Source: Desulfuromonas sp.
Lineage (GTDB): Bacteria > Desulfobacterota > Desulfuromonadia > Desulfuromonadales > Desulfuromonadaceae
Assembly (NCBI GenBank): GCA_021162745.1
Contig: JAGGYC010000032.1
Location: 1-64,000 of the forward strand
Length of the DNA stretch: 64,000 bases
Reading direction: 5' to 3'
Shown: positions 10,483 through 20,817 of the stretch, piece by piece
Layout: every line of letters begins with the position of its first letter
Numbering within the stretch: position 1 is the stretch's first letter
Position numbers and translations under genes: made by a program
Notes under the pieces: generated by a model
Told to the model about the DNA's origin: nothing
Seen by the model: only the letters and a program-made list of their open reading frames with translations
Databases searched by the model: none

Positions 10483-11133
10483 ATGAAGCTTATTCTACTC
10501 GGCCCTCCGGGGGCAGGTAAGGGTACTCAGGCTAAAATGCTGGTTGAGCGTTTTGGTGTTCCTCAAATTTCAACGGGTGACATCCTGCGGGTTGCAGTTA
10601 AAGAGGGTACGCCGATGGGTCTCAAGGCTAAGTCTTGTATGGACTCCGGTGCGCTTGTTCCTGATGATGTTGTTGTTGGAATCGTTGAGGAACGTTTGCA
10701 GAAGGATGATTGTGCTTCGGGGTTTATCCTGGACGGGTTCCCGCGTACGGTTCCGCAGGCTGATGCATTGACAAAAACATTAGCTGTCATGTCTAAAGAT
10801 CTGGATGCTGTTATCTCTCTTGAGGTTGATATCGAAGCTCTGGTTGCTCGATTAGCAGGGCGTCGTACCTGTAAGGCGTGTGGTGCAGGATATCATCTTG
10901 AGTATGAACCCCCTGCCAAGCCCGGTGTCTGTGATACCTGTGGTGGTAAGTTGATTCAGCGCGATGATGATCAGGAAGAGACAATTCGAAATCGCATGGC
11001 GGTTTATCTTGATCAGACGCTTCCGCTTGTTGAGTACTATGGTAAGTCTGGCTTGCTGTCGAAGGTCGATGGTATGTTGCCGATTGAAGATGTCCGACGT
11101 GCAATTCTGGATGCTTTACAGGTAGCTGAGTGA
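10483..11133 (+). CDS. adk: Adenylate kinase
   Basis: A 216-residue kinase that interconverts ATP plus AMP and two ADP. The P-loop GPPGAGKGTQAK starts near residue 7 and DGFPRT lies near residue 84. The LID domain carries CKACG and CDTCGG, a four-cysteine zinc site that is found in many Gram-positive and deltaproteobacterial enzymes but not in Escherichia coli. Its stop overlaps the GTG start of map, so the two are likely coupled. Confidence 0.97.
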   Translation: MKLILLGPPGAGKGTQAKMLVERFGVPQISTGDILRVAVKEGTPMGLKAKSCMDSGALVPDDVVVGIVEERLQKDDCASGFILDGFPRTVPQADALTKTLAVMSKDLDAVISLEVDIEALVARLAGRRTCKACGAGYHLEYEPPAKPGVCDTCGGKLIQRDDDQEETIRNRMAVYLDQTLPLVEYYGKSGLLSKVDGMLPIEDVRRAILDALQVAE

Positions 11134-11876
11134 TTATTGTTAAGACTCCGCAAGAACTCGCTAAGATGCGGGTTTCATGCCGCATGGTCGCAGAAATTCT
11201 CCATGAGCTCAGTACTCTTGTTGTGCCGGGTGTGACAACGTGGGACTTGGATCGTCTGGCAGAAGAGTCTTGTTTGAAAAGGAATGCCGTACCCGCCTTT
11301 AAGGGCTATGGAGGGTTTCCTTGCTCAATCTGTGCTTCACCCAACAATACGGTGGTTCATGGTTTTGCGACCAAAGAACCACTCAGTGCTGGTGATATTG
11401 TTAGTATTGATTTTGGTGTTCTGTATGATGGTTTCTACGGAGATTCGGCTGTGACATTGCCGGTCGGGGCTGTGGATGATGATAAGAAACGCCTGATGGA
11501 TGTGACCAAGGCATCACTTGTTGCGGGTATTAAGGTTGTCGCTCCAGGTGTTTGCCTGTCTGATGTGTCGTCAGCGGTTCAGGTGGTGGCTGAGGCTGCA
11601 GGTTTTTCAGTGGTACGAGAGTTTGTCGGGCATGGTATCGGTCGTTCATTGCATGAGGACCCACAGATACCTAATTATGGTAAGGCTGGTTTTGGTCCGA
11701 AGTTGAAAGCCGGTATGGTGCTGGCCATTGAACCGATGGTCAATGCTGGAACACATCATGTTCAAGTGTTAGGTGATGGCTGGACAGCGGTGACCCGTGA
11801 TGGCCGTTCATCAGCTCATTTTGAACATTCAGTTGCAGTAACTGAAGATGGTGCAGAGATATTGACAAGGTTGTAA
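11130..11876 (+). CDS. map: Methionine aminopeptidase, type I
   Basis: A 248-residue metalloprotease that removes the initiator Met from new proteins. It starts at GTG overlapping the adk stop. The metal ligands fall in SIDFGVLYDGFYGDSAVT, GHGIGRSLHEDP, LAIEPMVN and FEHSVAVTEDG, the five-ligand pattern of the family. Its place between adk and rpmJ fits the spc/alpha junction. infA, often found here, is absent. Confidence 0.96.
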   Translation: MIIVKTPQELAKMRVSCRMVAEILHELSTLVVPGVTTWDLDRLAEESCLKRNAVPAFKGYGGFPCSICASPNNTVVHGFATKEPLSAGDIVSIDFGVLYDGFYGDSAVTLPVGAVDDDKKRLMDVTKASLVAGIKVVAPGVCLSDVSSAVQVVAEAAGFSVVREFVGHGIGRSLHEDPQIPNYGKAGFGPKLKAGMVLAIEPMVNAGTHHVQVLGDGWTAVTRDGRSSAHFEHSVAVTEDGAEILTRL

Positions 11877-11913
11877 CTATTAATAGAACTTAGTGATTTG
11901 TAGAGGTCTGGTA

Positions 11914-12027
11914 ATGAAAGTTCGCGCATCTGTGAAAACAATTTGTGATAAGTGCAAGGTGGTCAAGCGCAAGGGCGTGATACGCGTGATTTGTGAAAAC
12001 CCTAAGCATAAGCAACGGCAGGGTTAA
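11914..12027 (+). CDS. rpmJ: 50S ribosomal protein L36
   Basis: A 37-residue protein beginning [20 protein letters not shown] and ending in [17 protein letters not shown]. The C..C..C..H pattern (CDKC, then C and H near residues 27 and 33) is the zinc site of the C-plus form of L36. It lies between map and rpsM, the standard position. TAGAGGT upstream may serve as the ribosome binding site. Confidence 0.95.
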   Translation: MKVRASVKTICDKCKVVKRKGVIRVICENPKHKQRQG

Positions 12028-12042
12028 CAGGAGGATATAAAG

Positions 12043-12411
12043 TTGGCACGTATAGCTGGTATCGATTTACCGAAGAATAAACGTATTGAAGTAGCGCTTA
12101 CCTACATTTATGGGGTTGGGCGCTCTACGGCTCAACGTATCCTGTCTCAGGCTGGTGTTGATTATAGTACTCGCTCAGACGATCTGACCGAATCCGAAGT
12201 AGCACAGATTCGTAAAGCTCTTGATGCTGGATGCAAAGTAGAGGGTGATCTGCGTCGCGAAGTATCCATGAACATCAAGCGTATGATGGATCTTGGCTGC
12301 TATCGTGGACTGCGTCACCGTCGTGGCTTGCCTGTCCGTGGTCAAAAAACTAAAACCAATGCACGTACCCGTAAGGGGCCACGTAAGACGGTTGCTGGTA
12401 AGAAGAAATAA
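12043..12411 (+). CDS. rpsM: 30S ribosomal protein S13
   Basis: A 122-residue S13 from the 30S head, which makes inter-subunit bridges. It starts at TTG with CAGGAGGA at 12028-12035 upstream and reads [20 protein letters not shown]. The helix-two-turn-helix region holds [10 protein letters not shown], and the C-terminus contains [20 protein letters not shown], both standard. It is the first ribosomal gene of the alpha operon after rpmJ. Confidence 0.97.
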   Translation: MARIAGIDLPKNKRIEVALTYIYGVGRSTAQRILSQAGVDYSTRSDDLTESEVAQIRKALDAGCKVEGDLRREVSMNIKRMMDLGCYRGLRHRRGLPVRGQKTKTNARTRKGPRKTVAGKKK

Positions 12412-12422
12412 TTGGAGGAACC

Positions 12423-12818
12423 ATGGCTAAGCCAGGTAAGAAAGTTGTAAGAAAAAGCAAAACTAAAAAAAATATTGTCAACGGTGTCGCTCACATTCAG
12501 GCAACCTTCAACAATACGATCGTTTCCATTGCTGATGTCAGTGGTAACGTCATCGCATGGGCAACTTCAGGTGGTTCCGGTTTTAAAGGATCGCGTAAAA
12601 GTACACCTTTTGCGGCTCAGGTTGCGGCTGAAACAGCAGCGAAGGCAGCTCAAGAACATGGCTTGCGTAATGTTGAGGTTTGTGTTAAGGGCCCTGGTTC
12701 TGGTCGTGAATCTGCACTGCGCGCATTGCAAAGTGCGGGCTTGAATGTGACCATGATCAAGGACGTGACTCCGATTCCCCACAATGGCTGTCGTCCTCCC
12801 AAGCGCCGTCGCGTATAA
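12423..12818 (+). CDS. rpsK: 30S ribosomal protein S11
   Basis: A 131-residue S11 from the platform of the 30S subunit. [18 protein letters not shown] near residue 25 and the C-terminal [20 protein letters not shown] are diagnostic. TTGGAGGAA lies just ahead of the ATG. It sits between rpsM and rpsD. Confidence 0.97.
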   Translation: MAKPGKKVVRKSKTKKNIVNGVAHIQATFNNTIVSIADVSGNVIAWATSGGSGFKGSRKSTPFAAQVAAETAAKAAQEHGLRNVEVCVKGPGSGRESALRALQSAGLNVTMIKDVTPIPHNGCRPPKRRRV

Positions 12819-12869
12819 TTAAACGGGAAGTTTCTGACAGGTTGACGATAGACTTTAGAGGATTTTGAA

Positions 12870-13490
12870 ATGGCAAAAAACTTTACACCTAAAGGTAAAA
12901 TTGTAAGACGTCTTGGTGTTAATATTTACGGTAATCCTAAGTATGATCGCTTGCTTGAGCGCCGCCCGACTCCCCCTGGTGAGCATGGTGCTGGACGCAA
13001 AGGTAAGCCTTCGGATTACTCGCGACAGTTGATAGAAAAGCAAAAGGTACGTTTTTGTTACGGCCTGAGCGAGAAACAATTCCGTCGTGTCTTTGATAAG
13101 GCAAAGTCGATGAAGGGTATTACCGGTCACAATATGCTGGTTCTGCTTGAGCGTCGCCTTGACAATATGGTCTTCCGCCTGGGCCTGGCTTCTACCCGCA
13201 CTGAGGCACGATTGTTTGTCCGCCACGGTCATTTCCTGGTAAATGGGCGCAAGGTAGACATCCCATCTTATCTCGTTCGCGCTGGTGACGTTATCGAAGT
13301 TCGTGAAAAGAGCCGTAAGATCGCCAAGATCAGCGAAGCTCTTGATAGCGTTATGCGTCGTGGTATTCCTTCATGGTTGGAACTCGAGCGGGATGCGTTT
13401 AAGGGCACTGTGAAGACGTTGCCTGCACGTGAGGAACTGACCTCTCCTGTATTCGAGGAACAGTTGATTGTCGAGCTCTATTCGAAGTAA
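12870..13490 (+). CDS. rpsD: 30S ribosomal protein S4
   Basis: A 206-residue S4, a primary assembly protein and, in Escherichia coli, the repressor of the alpha operon. The S4 RNA-binding domain starts near residue 96 (RRLDNMVFRLGLASTRTEAR). The N-terminal region lacks the cysteines of the zinc form, so this is the C-minus type, unlike S14 and L36 nearby, which keep their zinc sites. Confidence 0.97.
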   Translation: MAKNFTPKGKIVRRLGVNIYGNPKYDRLLERRPTPPGEHGAGRKGKPSDYSRQLIEKQKVRFCYGLSEKQFRRVFDKAKSMKGITGHNMLVLLERRLDNMVFRLGLASTRTEARLFVRHGHFLVNGRKVDIPSYLVRAGDVIEVREKSRKIAKISEALDSVMRRGIPSWLELERDAFKGTVKTLPAREELTSPVFEEQLIVELYSK

Positions 13491-13529
13491 TCCGCAATCA
13501 CTTTGTAACCCTCAGTGTGGAGAGAATGA

Positions 13530-14546
13530 ATGTATAAAAACTGGAGAGAACTGATCAAACCAAAGCATCTGCAAGTGGACTCCCGCAGTTTAACGGCCAG
13601 CTATGGCAAGTTTTATGCGGAGCCTTTTGAACGCGGCTTTGGCACAACGATTGGTAACTCATTACGTCGGATCTTGCTTTCATCACTTCAAGGCGCGGCG
13701 ATTACTTCAGTCAGAATTAAGGGTGTACTTCATGAGTTTTCAACGATTCCTGGAGTAACGGAAGACGTCACGGATATTATCCTGAATCTGAAGTCAGTTT
13801 TGCTGCGTCTCGAAGGGCAGGAATGTCGTAATGTTCGCATCGTAAAAAAAGGTGCTGGTGTTATTACTGCCGCTGATATCGTGACGGACTCCAACGTCGA
13901 AATCCTTAACCCTGATCACTTTATTGCGACATGCACTAAAGAAGCAGATATTGAGATTGACATGGTTGTTTCGATGGGGAAAGGCTATGTGACAGCGGAG
14001 CGCAATCGTGATGAAAAAGCTCCTGTCGGAACGATTCCCATTGATTCGATTTTCTCGCCGATCAAGAAGGTTAACTACGCTGTTACCAATGCCCGTGTCG
14101 GTCAGATTACTGACTACGACAAGCTAACGCTTGAGGTGTGGACGGACGCCAGTGTTAAGCCTGAGGATGCTGTTGCCTACGCAGCGAAAATCCTTAAAGA
14201 ACATCTTCAGATGTTCATCAATTTTGATGAAGAGCAGATTCCTGAAGAGGAGCCTGAAGAAGAAGAAGTTCAAAAGATCAACGAGAATCTCTACCGCAGC
14301 GTTGAAGAACTTGAGCTCTCGGTTCGGAGTGCGAATTGCCTCAAGAACGCTCGGATTGGTCTGATCGGTGATCTGGTGCAAAAAACAGAAGCCGAAATGC
14401 TCAAAACGCAAAACTTCGGTCGTAAGTCTTTAAATGAGATTAAAGACATCTTGGCTGAGATGGGTCTGACTTTGGGAATGAAACTGGAAGATTTCCCTGA
14501 CCCTGAATATTTGAAGGTTCTCCAGAAAAGTCGGGAAGAGATTTAA
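13530..14546 (+). CDS. rpoA: DNA-directed RNA polymerase alpha subunit
   Basis: A 338-residue alpha subunit. The N-terminal dimerisation domain has [18 protein letters not shown] near residue 34. An acidic linker near residues 233-252 leads to the C-terminal domain, where [18 protein letters not shown] and [17 protein letters not shown] are the DNA- and activator-contact helices. It lies between rpsD and rplQ as expected. GGAGAG is the likely ribosome binding site. Confidence 0.98.
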   Translation: MYKNWRELIKPKHLQVDSRSLTASYGKFYAEPFERGFGTTIGNSLRRILLSSLQGAAITSVRIKGVLHEFSTIPGVTEDVTDIILNLKSVLLRLEGQECRNVRIVKKGAGVITAADIVTDSNVEILNPDHFIATCTKEADIEIDMVVSMGKGYVTAERNRDEKAPVGTIPIDSIFSPIKKVNYAVTNARVGQITDYDKLTLEVWTDASVKPEDAVAYAAKILKEHLQMFINFDEEQIPEEEPEEEEVQKINENLYRSVEELELSVRSANCLKNARIGLIGDLVQKTEAEMLKTQNFGRKSLNEIKDILAEMGLTLGMKLEDFPDPEYLKVLQKSREEI

Positions 14547-14578
14547 TTCTCTGACTACGCATAGAAAGGACAGTTTAG

Positions 14579-14950
14579 ATGCGTCACAATAAGTCAGGCC
14601 GCCGTTTAGGGCGTAATTCAAGTCATCGTAAAGCGATGTTGCGTAACATGGTAACTTCATTGATTGACCATGAACGTATTACGACAACAGATGCTCGTGC
14701 CAAAGAAGTTCGTAAGATTGCTGAAAAAATGATTACACTTGGCAAGCGTGGTGATCTCCATGCTCGTCGTCAAGCTATGAGCGTTATTTTTGAAAAGAAG
14801 GTTGTTGCTAAACTGTTTGATCGGTTGGCTCCTCGCTTTCAAGAACGCGCTGGTGGTTATACCCGTATTATCAAGGTTGGTAATCGCGCGGGTGACAACG
14901 CTCCAGTATCAATCATTGAGTTTGTAGATCAAGAAGAAGCTGCTGAATAA
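14579..14950 (+). CDS. rplQ: 50S ribosomal protein L17
   Basis: A 123-residue L17 at the tunnel exit. [20 protein letters not shown] and [20 protein letters not shown] are the family signature. It is the last gene of the alpha operon and is followed by an inverted repeat and a strong intrinsic terminator. AAGGA is well placed ahead of the ATG. Confidence 0.97.
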   Translation: MRHNKSGRRLGRNSSHRKAMLRNMVTSLIDHERITTTDARAKEVRKIAEKMITLGKRGDLHARRQAMSVIFEKKVVAKLFDRLAPRFQERAGGYTRIIKVGNRAGDNAPVSIIEFVDQEEAAE

Positions 14951-14955
14951 TAAAT

Positions 14956-14986
14956 AGGAGGCTGTCCGAAAATAGAAGAGCCTCCT
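14956..14986 (+). repeat. Inverted repeat (hairpin) after rplQ
   Basis: AGGAGGCT (14956-14963) is perfectly complementary to AGCCTCCT (14979-14986) with a 15-base loop. It has no T-tract, so it is not a terminator by itself. It lies six bases after the rplQ stop and 20 bases before the real terminator hairpin. It might protect the mRNA 3' end or form part of a leader structure for trpE; neither is shown. Confidence 0.6.
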
Positions 14987-15006
14987 GGGCAGTTACATAT
15001 TGATTT

Positions 15007-15039
15007 TAAAAAGGCAAGGGGTCTCCCTTGCCTTTTTTT
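15007..15039 (+). terminator. Intrinsic terminator between rplQ and trpE
   Basis: The stem AAGGCAAGGG (15011-15020) pairs with CCCTTGCCTT (15025-15034) around a four-base loop and is followed by an uninterrupted T-run to 15039. An A-run precedes it, so it is partly symmetrical. It ends 26 bases before the trpE ATG, which leaves no room for a normal promoter between it and trpE. Confidence 0.88.
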
Positions 15040-15065
15040 CTAATACCTGAATCCGTGAGTCGTTT

Positions 15066-16550
15066 ATGACTGTCTACCCTTCTAATTCAGAGTTTGAGTC
15101 TTTGTCACAGAGCGGGAATCTGATTCCTGTTTATGCCGAAATTTTAGCAGACATGGAAACGCCTGTTTCCGCGTTTAAAAAAATTGATGATGGTAATCTG
15201 TCATTTTTACTCGAAAGTATTGAGGGGGGAGAAAAGTGGGCCCGTTATTCCTTTTTAGGTACGGGACCAGGAACCGTTTTCCGTTCACGTGGAAACGTCT
15301 ATGAGATTCTACGTAATGGAATGGTTCAAAGCAGTGGTGAGAGTGACGATCCTCTTGCCGTATTGAAAGAGTTGCTTAGTAAATATCAACCGGTAGAGAT
15401 GGAAAATCTACCCCGCTTCAGCGGCGGCGCTGTTGGTTATCTGGGCTATGACATGGTTCGCTATGTCGAACGATTGCCGGATAACAACCCCGCTACGATC
15501 GGTGCGTATGATAGCTGTTTTTTACTCACCGATTCAATTCTGATATTTGATAATCGTTTACAGAAAATCAAGGTTGTCTGTAATGTATTTATTGATGAGG
15601 GTGCAGATCTATCCTCCCTCTATGATCAGGCGATCTTAACTATTCGCCAGTTGATTCAACGTTTAAGGCAACCCCTTCCGCAAACCTCCGAAACGATTCA
15701 ATCAGGACTAAAACACAACTTTTCAGCCAATTTTACTCCCGATTCATTTCAACAGGCGGTTGAACAGTGTAAAGAGTATGTCCGTTCCGGTGACGTCATT
15801 CAGGTTGTTCTGTCGCAACGATTCTCGGCTGAACTCAAAGCGGATCCGTTCGATATTTATCGCTCCTTGCGAACCATTAATCCGTCACCGTATATGTTTT
15901 TTTTGCGTATCGGTGAGACGTTGGTTGTTGGTGCGTCACCTGAAGTTCTGGTGCGAAAAGAGGAGGATATCGTTGAGGTTCGTCCGATTGCCGGAACTCG
16001 ACCACGTGGCGAATCGGTTGCCGAGGATTTGGCTCTGGAGCAGGAGCTGCTGGCGGATCCGAAAGAGTTGGCTGAACATATTATGCTTGTCGATCTTGGT
16101 CGTAACGATCTTGGTCGAATTTGTAAAACCGGCACCATTGAAGTCAGTGAACTCAAGGTGATTGAGCGCTATTCTCATGTGATGCACATTGTCTCCAATG
16201 TTCGAGGCATTCTGGAATCAGGGCAGGATGCTTTTGATACCTTCCGGGCGACATTCCCAGCTGGAACCCTGACCGGGGCACCGAAAATTCGGGCAATGGA
16301 GATCATTGATGAACTTGAACCGCAGCGCCGGGAAATTTATGGTGGTGCCGTCGGCTATTTTTCATTTTCCGGCAACATGGATTTGGCCATAGCGATTCGA
16401 ACACTGGTGATCCACGATGGTATTGTCCACTTGCAGGCCGGCGCCGGGATCGTTGCTGATTCAGACCCGAAGCTGGAATATGAGGAGACCCTGAATAAGG
16501 CCAAAGGGGTGATGAAGGCCATTGAGATGGCAGAAGGGGGTCTTGAATAA
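15066..16550 (+). CDS. trpE: Anthranilate synthase component I
   Basis: A 494-residue enzyme that makes anthranilate from chorismate using ammonia from TrpG, the first step to tryptophan. The chorismate-binding domain holds [19 protein letters not shown] near residue 305 and [19 protein letters not shown] near residue 400. An N-terminal LLES segment near residue 48 matches the tryptophan feedback site of TrpE. Its stop overlaps trpG. No clear Shine-Dalgarno precedes the ATG, and a terminator lies 26 bases upstream. Confidence 0.95.
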   Translation: MTVYPSNSEFESLSQSGNLIPVYAEILADMETPVSAFKKIDDGNLSFLLESIEGGEKWARYSFLGTGPGTVFRSRGNVYEILRNGMVQSSGESDDPLAVLKELLSKYQPVEMENLPRFSGGAVGYLGYDMVRYVERLPDNNPATIGAYDSCFLLTDSILIFDNRLQKIKVVCNVFIDEGADLSSLYDQAILTIRQLIQRLRQPLPQTSETIQSGLKHNFSANFTPDSFQQAVEQCKEYVRSGDVIQVVLSQRFSAELKADPFDIYRSLRTINPSPYMFFLRIGETLVVGASPEVLVRKEEDIVEVRPIAGTRPRGESVAEDLALEQELLADPKELAEHIMLVDLGRNDLGRICKTGTIEVSELKVIERYSHVMHIVSNVRGILESGQDAFDTFRATFPAGTLTGAPKIRAMEIIDELEPQRREIYGGAVGYFSFSGNMDLAIAIRTLVIHDGIVHLQAGAGIVADSDPKLEYEETLNKAKGVMKAIEMAEGGLE

Positions 16551-17137
16551 TGTTGTTGATGATTGATAATTATGACTCCTTTACCTATAATCTCGTCCAG
16601 TATTTTCGCGAATTGGGTGAGGAGGTTGTCGTCTACCGTAATGACGCAATTGATCTGGCGACCATTGAAGCCCTTGCTCCCGAAAAACTGGTTATTTCTC
16701 CTGGGCCCTGCAGTCCTAAAGAGGCGGGGATTTCCGTTGAAGCTATTCGCTATTTTGCCGGGAAAATCCCGATCCTTGGTGTCTGTTTAGGCCATCAGTC
16801 GGTCGCCTATGCTTTTGGTGGTAAGATTATACGGGCTGCAGAGCTTATGCATGGCAAAACCAGTCTGATGTATCATCGGGACAGTGATCTCTTTGTCGGC
16901 CTCGAAAATCCTTTTGCTGCCACGCGTTATCATTCGCTGGTTGTTGAACGTTCGAGTTTACCTGAGGAACTTGAAGTTACCAGCTGGACGGATGGCGATA
17001 TGATCATGGGGCTGGCCCATAAGACGCTTCCGGTGTGGGGGGTTCAGTTCCATCCTGAGTCGATTCTGTCTGTTGCCGGCAAACCACTGTTGCAGAACTT
17101 CCTTGATCTTGCCGATGAGTATTGGAGGACGCGTTGA
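16550..17137 (+). CDS. trpG: Anthranilate synthase component II (glutamine amidotransferase)
   Basis: A 195-residue class I glutamine amidotransferase that supplies ammonia to TrpE. The catalytic Cys lies in [17 protein letters not shown] near residue 80, and the His and Glu in [11 protein letters not shown] near residue 168. It begins [19 protein letters not shown]. In other bacteria the same subunit can serve PabB, so a dual role is possible. It overlaps trpE (TAATG) and trpD at its end. Confidence 0.95.
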   Translation: MLLMIDNYDSFTYNLVQYFRELGEEVVVYRNDAIDLATIEALAPEKLVISPGPCSPKEAGISVEAIRYFAGKIPILGVCLGHQSVAYAFGGKIIRAAELMHGKTSLMYHRDSDLFVGLENPFAATRYHSLVVERSSLPEELEVTSWTDGDMIMGLAHKTLPVWGVQFHPESILSVAGKPLLQNFLDLADEYWRTR

Positions 17138-18183
17138 TTAAAAAAGCCATAGCCAAAGTTGTCGAAGGCCATGACCTCAGCGAAAATGAGATGGTCGATG
17201 TGATGAACCAGATTATGGGCGGCGAGGCAACATCAGCTCAGATCGGTTCATTTATCACGGCGTTGCGGATGAAGGGCGAAACGGTCAGTGAAGTCAGCGG
17301 TGCTGCCCGAGTGATGCGCGCACATGCGACGCCGATCCGCGTTGGCCGATCTCTCGACCTTGATCGTGAAGAGATCAATACCGATCAAGAGACGATCCTC
17401 GATACCTGTGGTACAGGCGGTAGTGGTACCAAGTCGTTCAATATTTCAACGACGGTCGCGTTCGTTGTTGCGGCCTGTGGCGTCAAGGTCGCCAAGCATG
17501 GCAATCGCAGTGTGTCATCCGCCTGTGGTAGTGCCGATGTCCTGGAGCAGCTTGGAGTTAATCTTGATGTGCCGCCAAAGGTAGTTGAGGAGTGTATCAA
17601 CGATCTGAACATCGGATTTCTTTATGCGCCGGCTTTGCATGGGGCGATGAAGTACGCCATTGGCCCACGCCGTGAAGTGGGGATCAGGACAATTTTTAAT
17701 CTGCTTGGGCCATTGACTAACCCCGCCAAAGCTGACCGCCAGGTTTTGGGCGTTTATCGTGACGACCTTGTACAACCCCTTGCAGAGGTGTTGTGTAAAC
17801 TGGGGTGTCGACGCGGGTTTGTCGTCCATGGTAGTGATGGCATGGATGAGATCACTCTGACGGGATCGACCCATATTGCGACGATTGATCAGGGGTGTGT
17901 AACGCTGTCGACGGTCAACCCTGAAGATTACGGTCTGCACTGCTGTGAGCTTGACGACCTGCGTGGTGGTGATGCGAAGGTTAATGCTCAGATCGTTCGT
18001 GATATTCTCCATGGCAAGACCGGTCCGCGGCGTGATATTGTATTGCTAAACAGTGCTTTTGCCTTGGTCGCTGCCGGAGTTGTCGGCGATGTTGATGCCG
18101 GGCTGGCCATGGCCCGACAAGTGATTGATACCGGCTTGGCCAGTGATAAACTTGATGGTTTGATTCGGATGACAAACCTATGA
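17134..18183 (+). CDS. trpD: Anthranilate phosphoribosyltransferase
   Basis: A 349-residue enzyme that joins anthranilate to PRPP. The PRPP-binding glycine loop [18 protein letters not shown] lies near residue 90, followed by [19 protein letters not shown] chose the TTG at 17134, overlapping the trpG stop, because GGAGG at 17125-17129 precedes it; an ATG at 17122 would place the start ahead of that element. The stop overlaps the trpC ATG. Confidence 0.94.
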   Translation: MIKKAIAKVVEGHDLSENEMVDVMNQIMGGEATSAQIGSFITALRMKGETVSEVSGAARVMRAHATPIRVGRSLDLDREEINTDQETILDTCGTGGSGTKSFNISTTVAFVVAACGVKVAKHGNRSVSSACGSADVLEQLGVNLDVPPKVVEECINDLNIGFLYAPALHGAMKYAIGPRREVGIRTIFNLLGPLTNPAKADRQVLGVYRDDLVQPLAEVLCKLGCRRGFVVHGSDGMDEITLTGSTHIATIDQGCVTLSTVNPEDYGLHCCELDDLRGGDAKVNAQIVRDILHGKTGPRRDIVLLNSAFALVAAGVVGDVDAGLAMARQVIDTGLASDKLDGLIRMTNL

Positions 18184-18971
18184 TTCTTGACAAGATTCTT
18201 ACCCATAAGCGGCAGGAGGTCGCTGTGGCAAAGCAACAGGTTGACCTTTCCCAGTTGCAGGCAATGATCGCTCGGCGGACATCAACGCGTGGTTTTGAAC
18301 GCAGCCTGCGACAGCGCAGTGTGACGGGAACGGCCATTATTGCCGAGGTTAAAAAAGGCTCGCCGTCCAAGGGGATCATCCGGGAAGACTTTGATCCCAT
18401 CGAAATCGCTCGCGGTTATGAGTCGGCTGGTGCCACCTGTCTGTCGGTTTTAACCGATGAGTCGTTCTTTTATGGTCACCTCTCTTTTCTGACGGATATC
18501 GCGGCCCAGGTTGAGTTGCCGTTGTTGCGTAAAGACTTTATTGTTGATCCTTATCAGATCTATGAGGCGCGTGCCCACTGCGCTGATGCCATTTTGTTGA
18601 TTGCTGCCGCCCTCGATCTTCATCAGCTGCGTGACTTTCATGCCTTGGCTGTAGAACTTGATCTCAATGTGCTGCTCGAAGTGCACAACGAACAGGAGCT
18701 TGAGGTTGCACTGCAGACGGATTGCCGCCTGATCGGCATCAATAATCGTTGCCTGAAAAGTTTTGTCACCGATCTGGCGGTCAGTGAGCGGCTGATTCCC
18801 CATATCCCGTCCGATTGCTTGGTTGTCTCTGAAAGCGGCATTCACAGCCGTCAAGCGATTGAACGGTTGCAGCAGGCCGGCGCCGGAGCTTTTCTGATCG
18901 GTGAAAGCCTGATGCGTGAGACGGATTTTGCCGAAAAGCTCAAAGAACTGGTCGGCGGGAGCAATGCCTGA
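18180..18971 (+). CDS. trpC: Indole-3-glycerol phosphate synthase
   Basis: A 263-residue TIM-barrel enzyme that closes the indole ring. [20 protein letters not shown] near residue 54 has the catalytic Glu and Lys, [17 protein letters not shown] near residue 116 the second Lys, and VSESGIHSR the phosphate site. It overlaps trpD by four bases and is a separate protein from TrpF, not fused as in enterobacteria. Confidence 0.95.
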   Translation: MILDKILTHKRQEVAVAKQQVDLSQLQAMIARRTSTRGFERSLRQRSVTGTAIIAEVKKGSPSKGIIREDFDPIEIARGYESAGATCLSVLTDESFFYGHLSFLTDIAAQVELPLLRKDFIVDPYQIYEARAHCADAILLIAAALDLHQLRDFHALAVELDLNVLLEVHNEQELEVALQTDCRLIGINNRCLKSFVTDLAVSERLIPHIPSDCLVVSESGIHSRQAIERLQQAGAGAFLIGESLMRETDFAEKLKELVGGSNA

Positions 18972-19605
18972 CATGGTGACAACTGATGTGGTGCGGGTGA
19001 AAATTTGCGGCATCACCTCCCTCGTTGATGCGCAGCAAGCCGTTGCTGCCGGAGCTGATGCTCTGGGGTTTGTTTTTTATCCACCCAGCCCCCGGGCCAT
19101 TGAGCCGGAGCTTGCTGCCGAGATCATCTCTTGTTTACCCCCCTTTGTTGCCAGTGTTGGTCTGTTTGTCAATGAAGACCCTGCCCGCATTGCTCAAATT
19201 GTTCAAAGTTGCCAGCTGGATGTCGTGCAATTGCATGGCGACGAATTGCCTGAGCACTGTGACTATTCCGGTGTCAAAGTGATCAAAGCGCTACGGGTAC
19301 GAGATGAACAGTGTCTCGACAATGCCGAGGGTTATCCGGTTGATGCCCTGTTGATTGATGCTTGGGACAAAGATGTCTATGGTGGCACCGGCAAGCTGGG
19401 GCGCTGGGATCTGGCTCGCCAGGCGGCAGCGAGATCCGTGGTCGTTCTCGCCGGAGGGTTGAATCCCGAAAATGTCGCTGAAGCGGTCAGGGAAGTGACC
19501 CCTTTTGCGGTTGATGTGTCCAGTGGTGTTGAACATGCACCTGGTAAAAAAGATCCGCTTCGGATGCGTGCCTTTGTGAAAAATGCAAAACAAGCCAGGA
19601 GTTAG
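18964..19605 (+). CDS. trpF: Phosphoribosylanthranilate isomerase
   Basis: A 213-residue TIM-barrel isomerase. [18 protein letters not shown] holds the catalytic Cys near residue 15, and [11 protein letters not shown] and [14 protein letters not shown] form the phosphate-binding end, with the catalytic Asp in [11 protein letters not shown] chose ATG 18964, which overlaps trpC by eight bases; ATG 18973 is a close alternative. The open frame continues further back inside trpC without family similarity. Confidence 0.93.
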   Translation: MPDMVTTDVVRVKICGITSLVDAQQAVAAGADALGFVFYPPSPRAIEPELAAEIISCLPPFVASVGLFVNEDPARIAQIVQSCQLDVVQLHGDELPEHCDYSGVKVIKALRVRDEQCLDNAEGYPVDALLIDAWDKDVYGGTGKLGRWDLARQAAARSVVVLAGGLNPENVAEAVREVTPFAVDVSSGVEHAPGKKDPLRMRAFVKNAKQARS

Positions 19606-19609
19606 TAAG

Positions 19610-20803
19610 ATGTATTCATATCCCGACCCGCGTGGACATTTTGGCCAGTTTGGTGGTCGCTATGTTGCCGAAACCTTGATGCCTGCTTTGCTTGAGCTCG
19701 AAGAAGCCTATGCGCAGGCTGTTGCCGATCCAGAATTCCAGAAAGAACTCGATTATTATCTGCACTATTATGTCGGACGACCGAATCCGCTTTACTATGC
19801 TGAACGCTTAACTGAGCACCTCGGTGGCGCCAAGATTTACCTGAAGCGTGAGGATCTCAACCACACCGGTGCCCATAAGGTCAATAATACGGTGGGGCAG
19901 ATACTACTTGCCAAGCGGATGGGCAAGAAAAAAGTGATTGCCGAGACCGGTGCCGGACAACACGGTGTGGCGACTGCTACGGTTGCGGCACGTTTTGGTT
20001 TTGAATGTGAAGTGTTCATGGGCACTGAAGATATCCGCCGTCAGTCGTTGAATGTCTTTCGTATGAAATTGCTTGGCGCCAAAGTGCATGGTGTGACCAG
20101 CGGCACCGCGACACTCAAAGATGCCATGAACGATGCCTTGCGCCATTGGGTCACCCATGTTCGCGATACCTTCTACGTGATCGGTACCGTTGCCGGGCCA
20201 CACCCTTATCCGCAACTGGTGCGCGATTTTCAGGCCGTCATCGGTCGTGAAACACGCCAGCAAATGCTTGAGGTTGAAGGGCGCTTGCCCGATGTTGCGG
20301 TGGCCTGTATCGGTGGAGGGTCGAATGCCATGGGGATGTTTTATCCCTTCATCAACGATCAGGATGTTCGTTTGGTTGGTGTTGAAGCCGCAGGTCTTGG
20401 TGTCGATACTGATAAGCATGCCGCCAGTATCGGTGCTGGAAAAGTCGGGGTATTGCACGGCAATAAGACTTTTTTGCTTCAGAATGACGATGGTCAGATT
20501 GACCATGCCCATTCCATTTCAGCAGGTCTTGATTATCCTGGTGTCGGTCCTGAACATGCGCTGTTGCATGATATCAAGCGCGCTGAATATGTATCTGTCA
20601 CCGACGACGAATCACTTGAAGCGTTTAAGATGTTGACCCAGCTTGAAGGGATTATCCCGGCGCTGGAAAGTGCCCACGCTGTGGCTCAGGTGATCAAAAT
20701 GGCACCTGCCATGGGACGTGATCAGATTATTGCCATGTGCCTGTCCGGGCGTGGTGACAAGGATATGCACACAGTAGCCGACGCGTTTGGCGTTGAGCTC
20801 TAG
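19610..20803 (+). CDS. trpB: Tryptophan synthase beta chain
   Basis: A 397-residue PLP enzyme that joins indole and serine. It opens [20 protein letters not shown]. The PLP-binding Lys is in [18 protein letters not shown] near residue 88 and the phosphate loop in [12 protein letters not shown] near residue 235. I chose ATG 19610, preceded by CAGGAG in the end of trpF. It is separated from trpA by two unrelated genes, which is unusual. Confidence 0.96.
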   Translation: MYSYPDPRGHFGQFGGRYVAETLMPALLELEEAYAQAVADPEFQKELDYYLHYYVGRPNPLYYAERLTEHLGGAKIYLKREDLNHTGAHKVNNTVGQILLAKRMGKKKVIAETGAGQHGVATATVAARFGFECEVFMGTEDIRRQSLNVFRMKLLGAKVHGVTSGTATLKDAMNDALRHWVTHVRDTFYVIGTVAGPHPYPQLVRDFQAVIGRETRQQMLEVEGRLPDVAVACIGGGSNAMGMFYPFINDQDVRLVGVEAAGLGVDTDKHAASIGAGKVGVLHGNKTFLLQNDDGQIDHAHSISAGLDYPGVGPEHALLHDIKRAEYVSVTDDESLEAFKMLTQLEGIIPALESAHAVAQVIKMAPAMGRDQIIAMCLSGRGDKDMHTVADAFGVEL

Positions 20804-20817
20804 GAGTATAAAAAATA

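Noticed and set aside
14951..15065. Classical trp leader peptide attenuator or T-box
   Set aside because: No short open frame with tandem TGG codons and no T-box motif are present; only the hairpin and the terminator are real.
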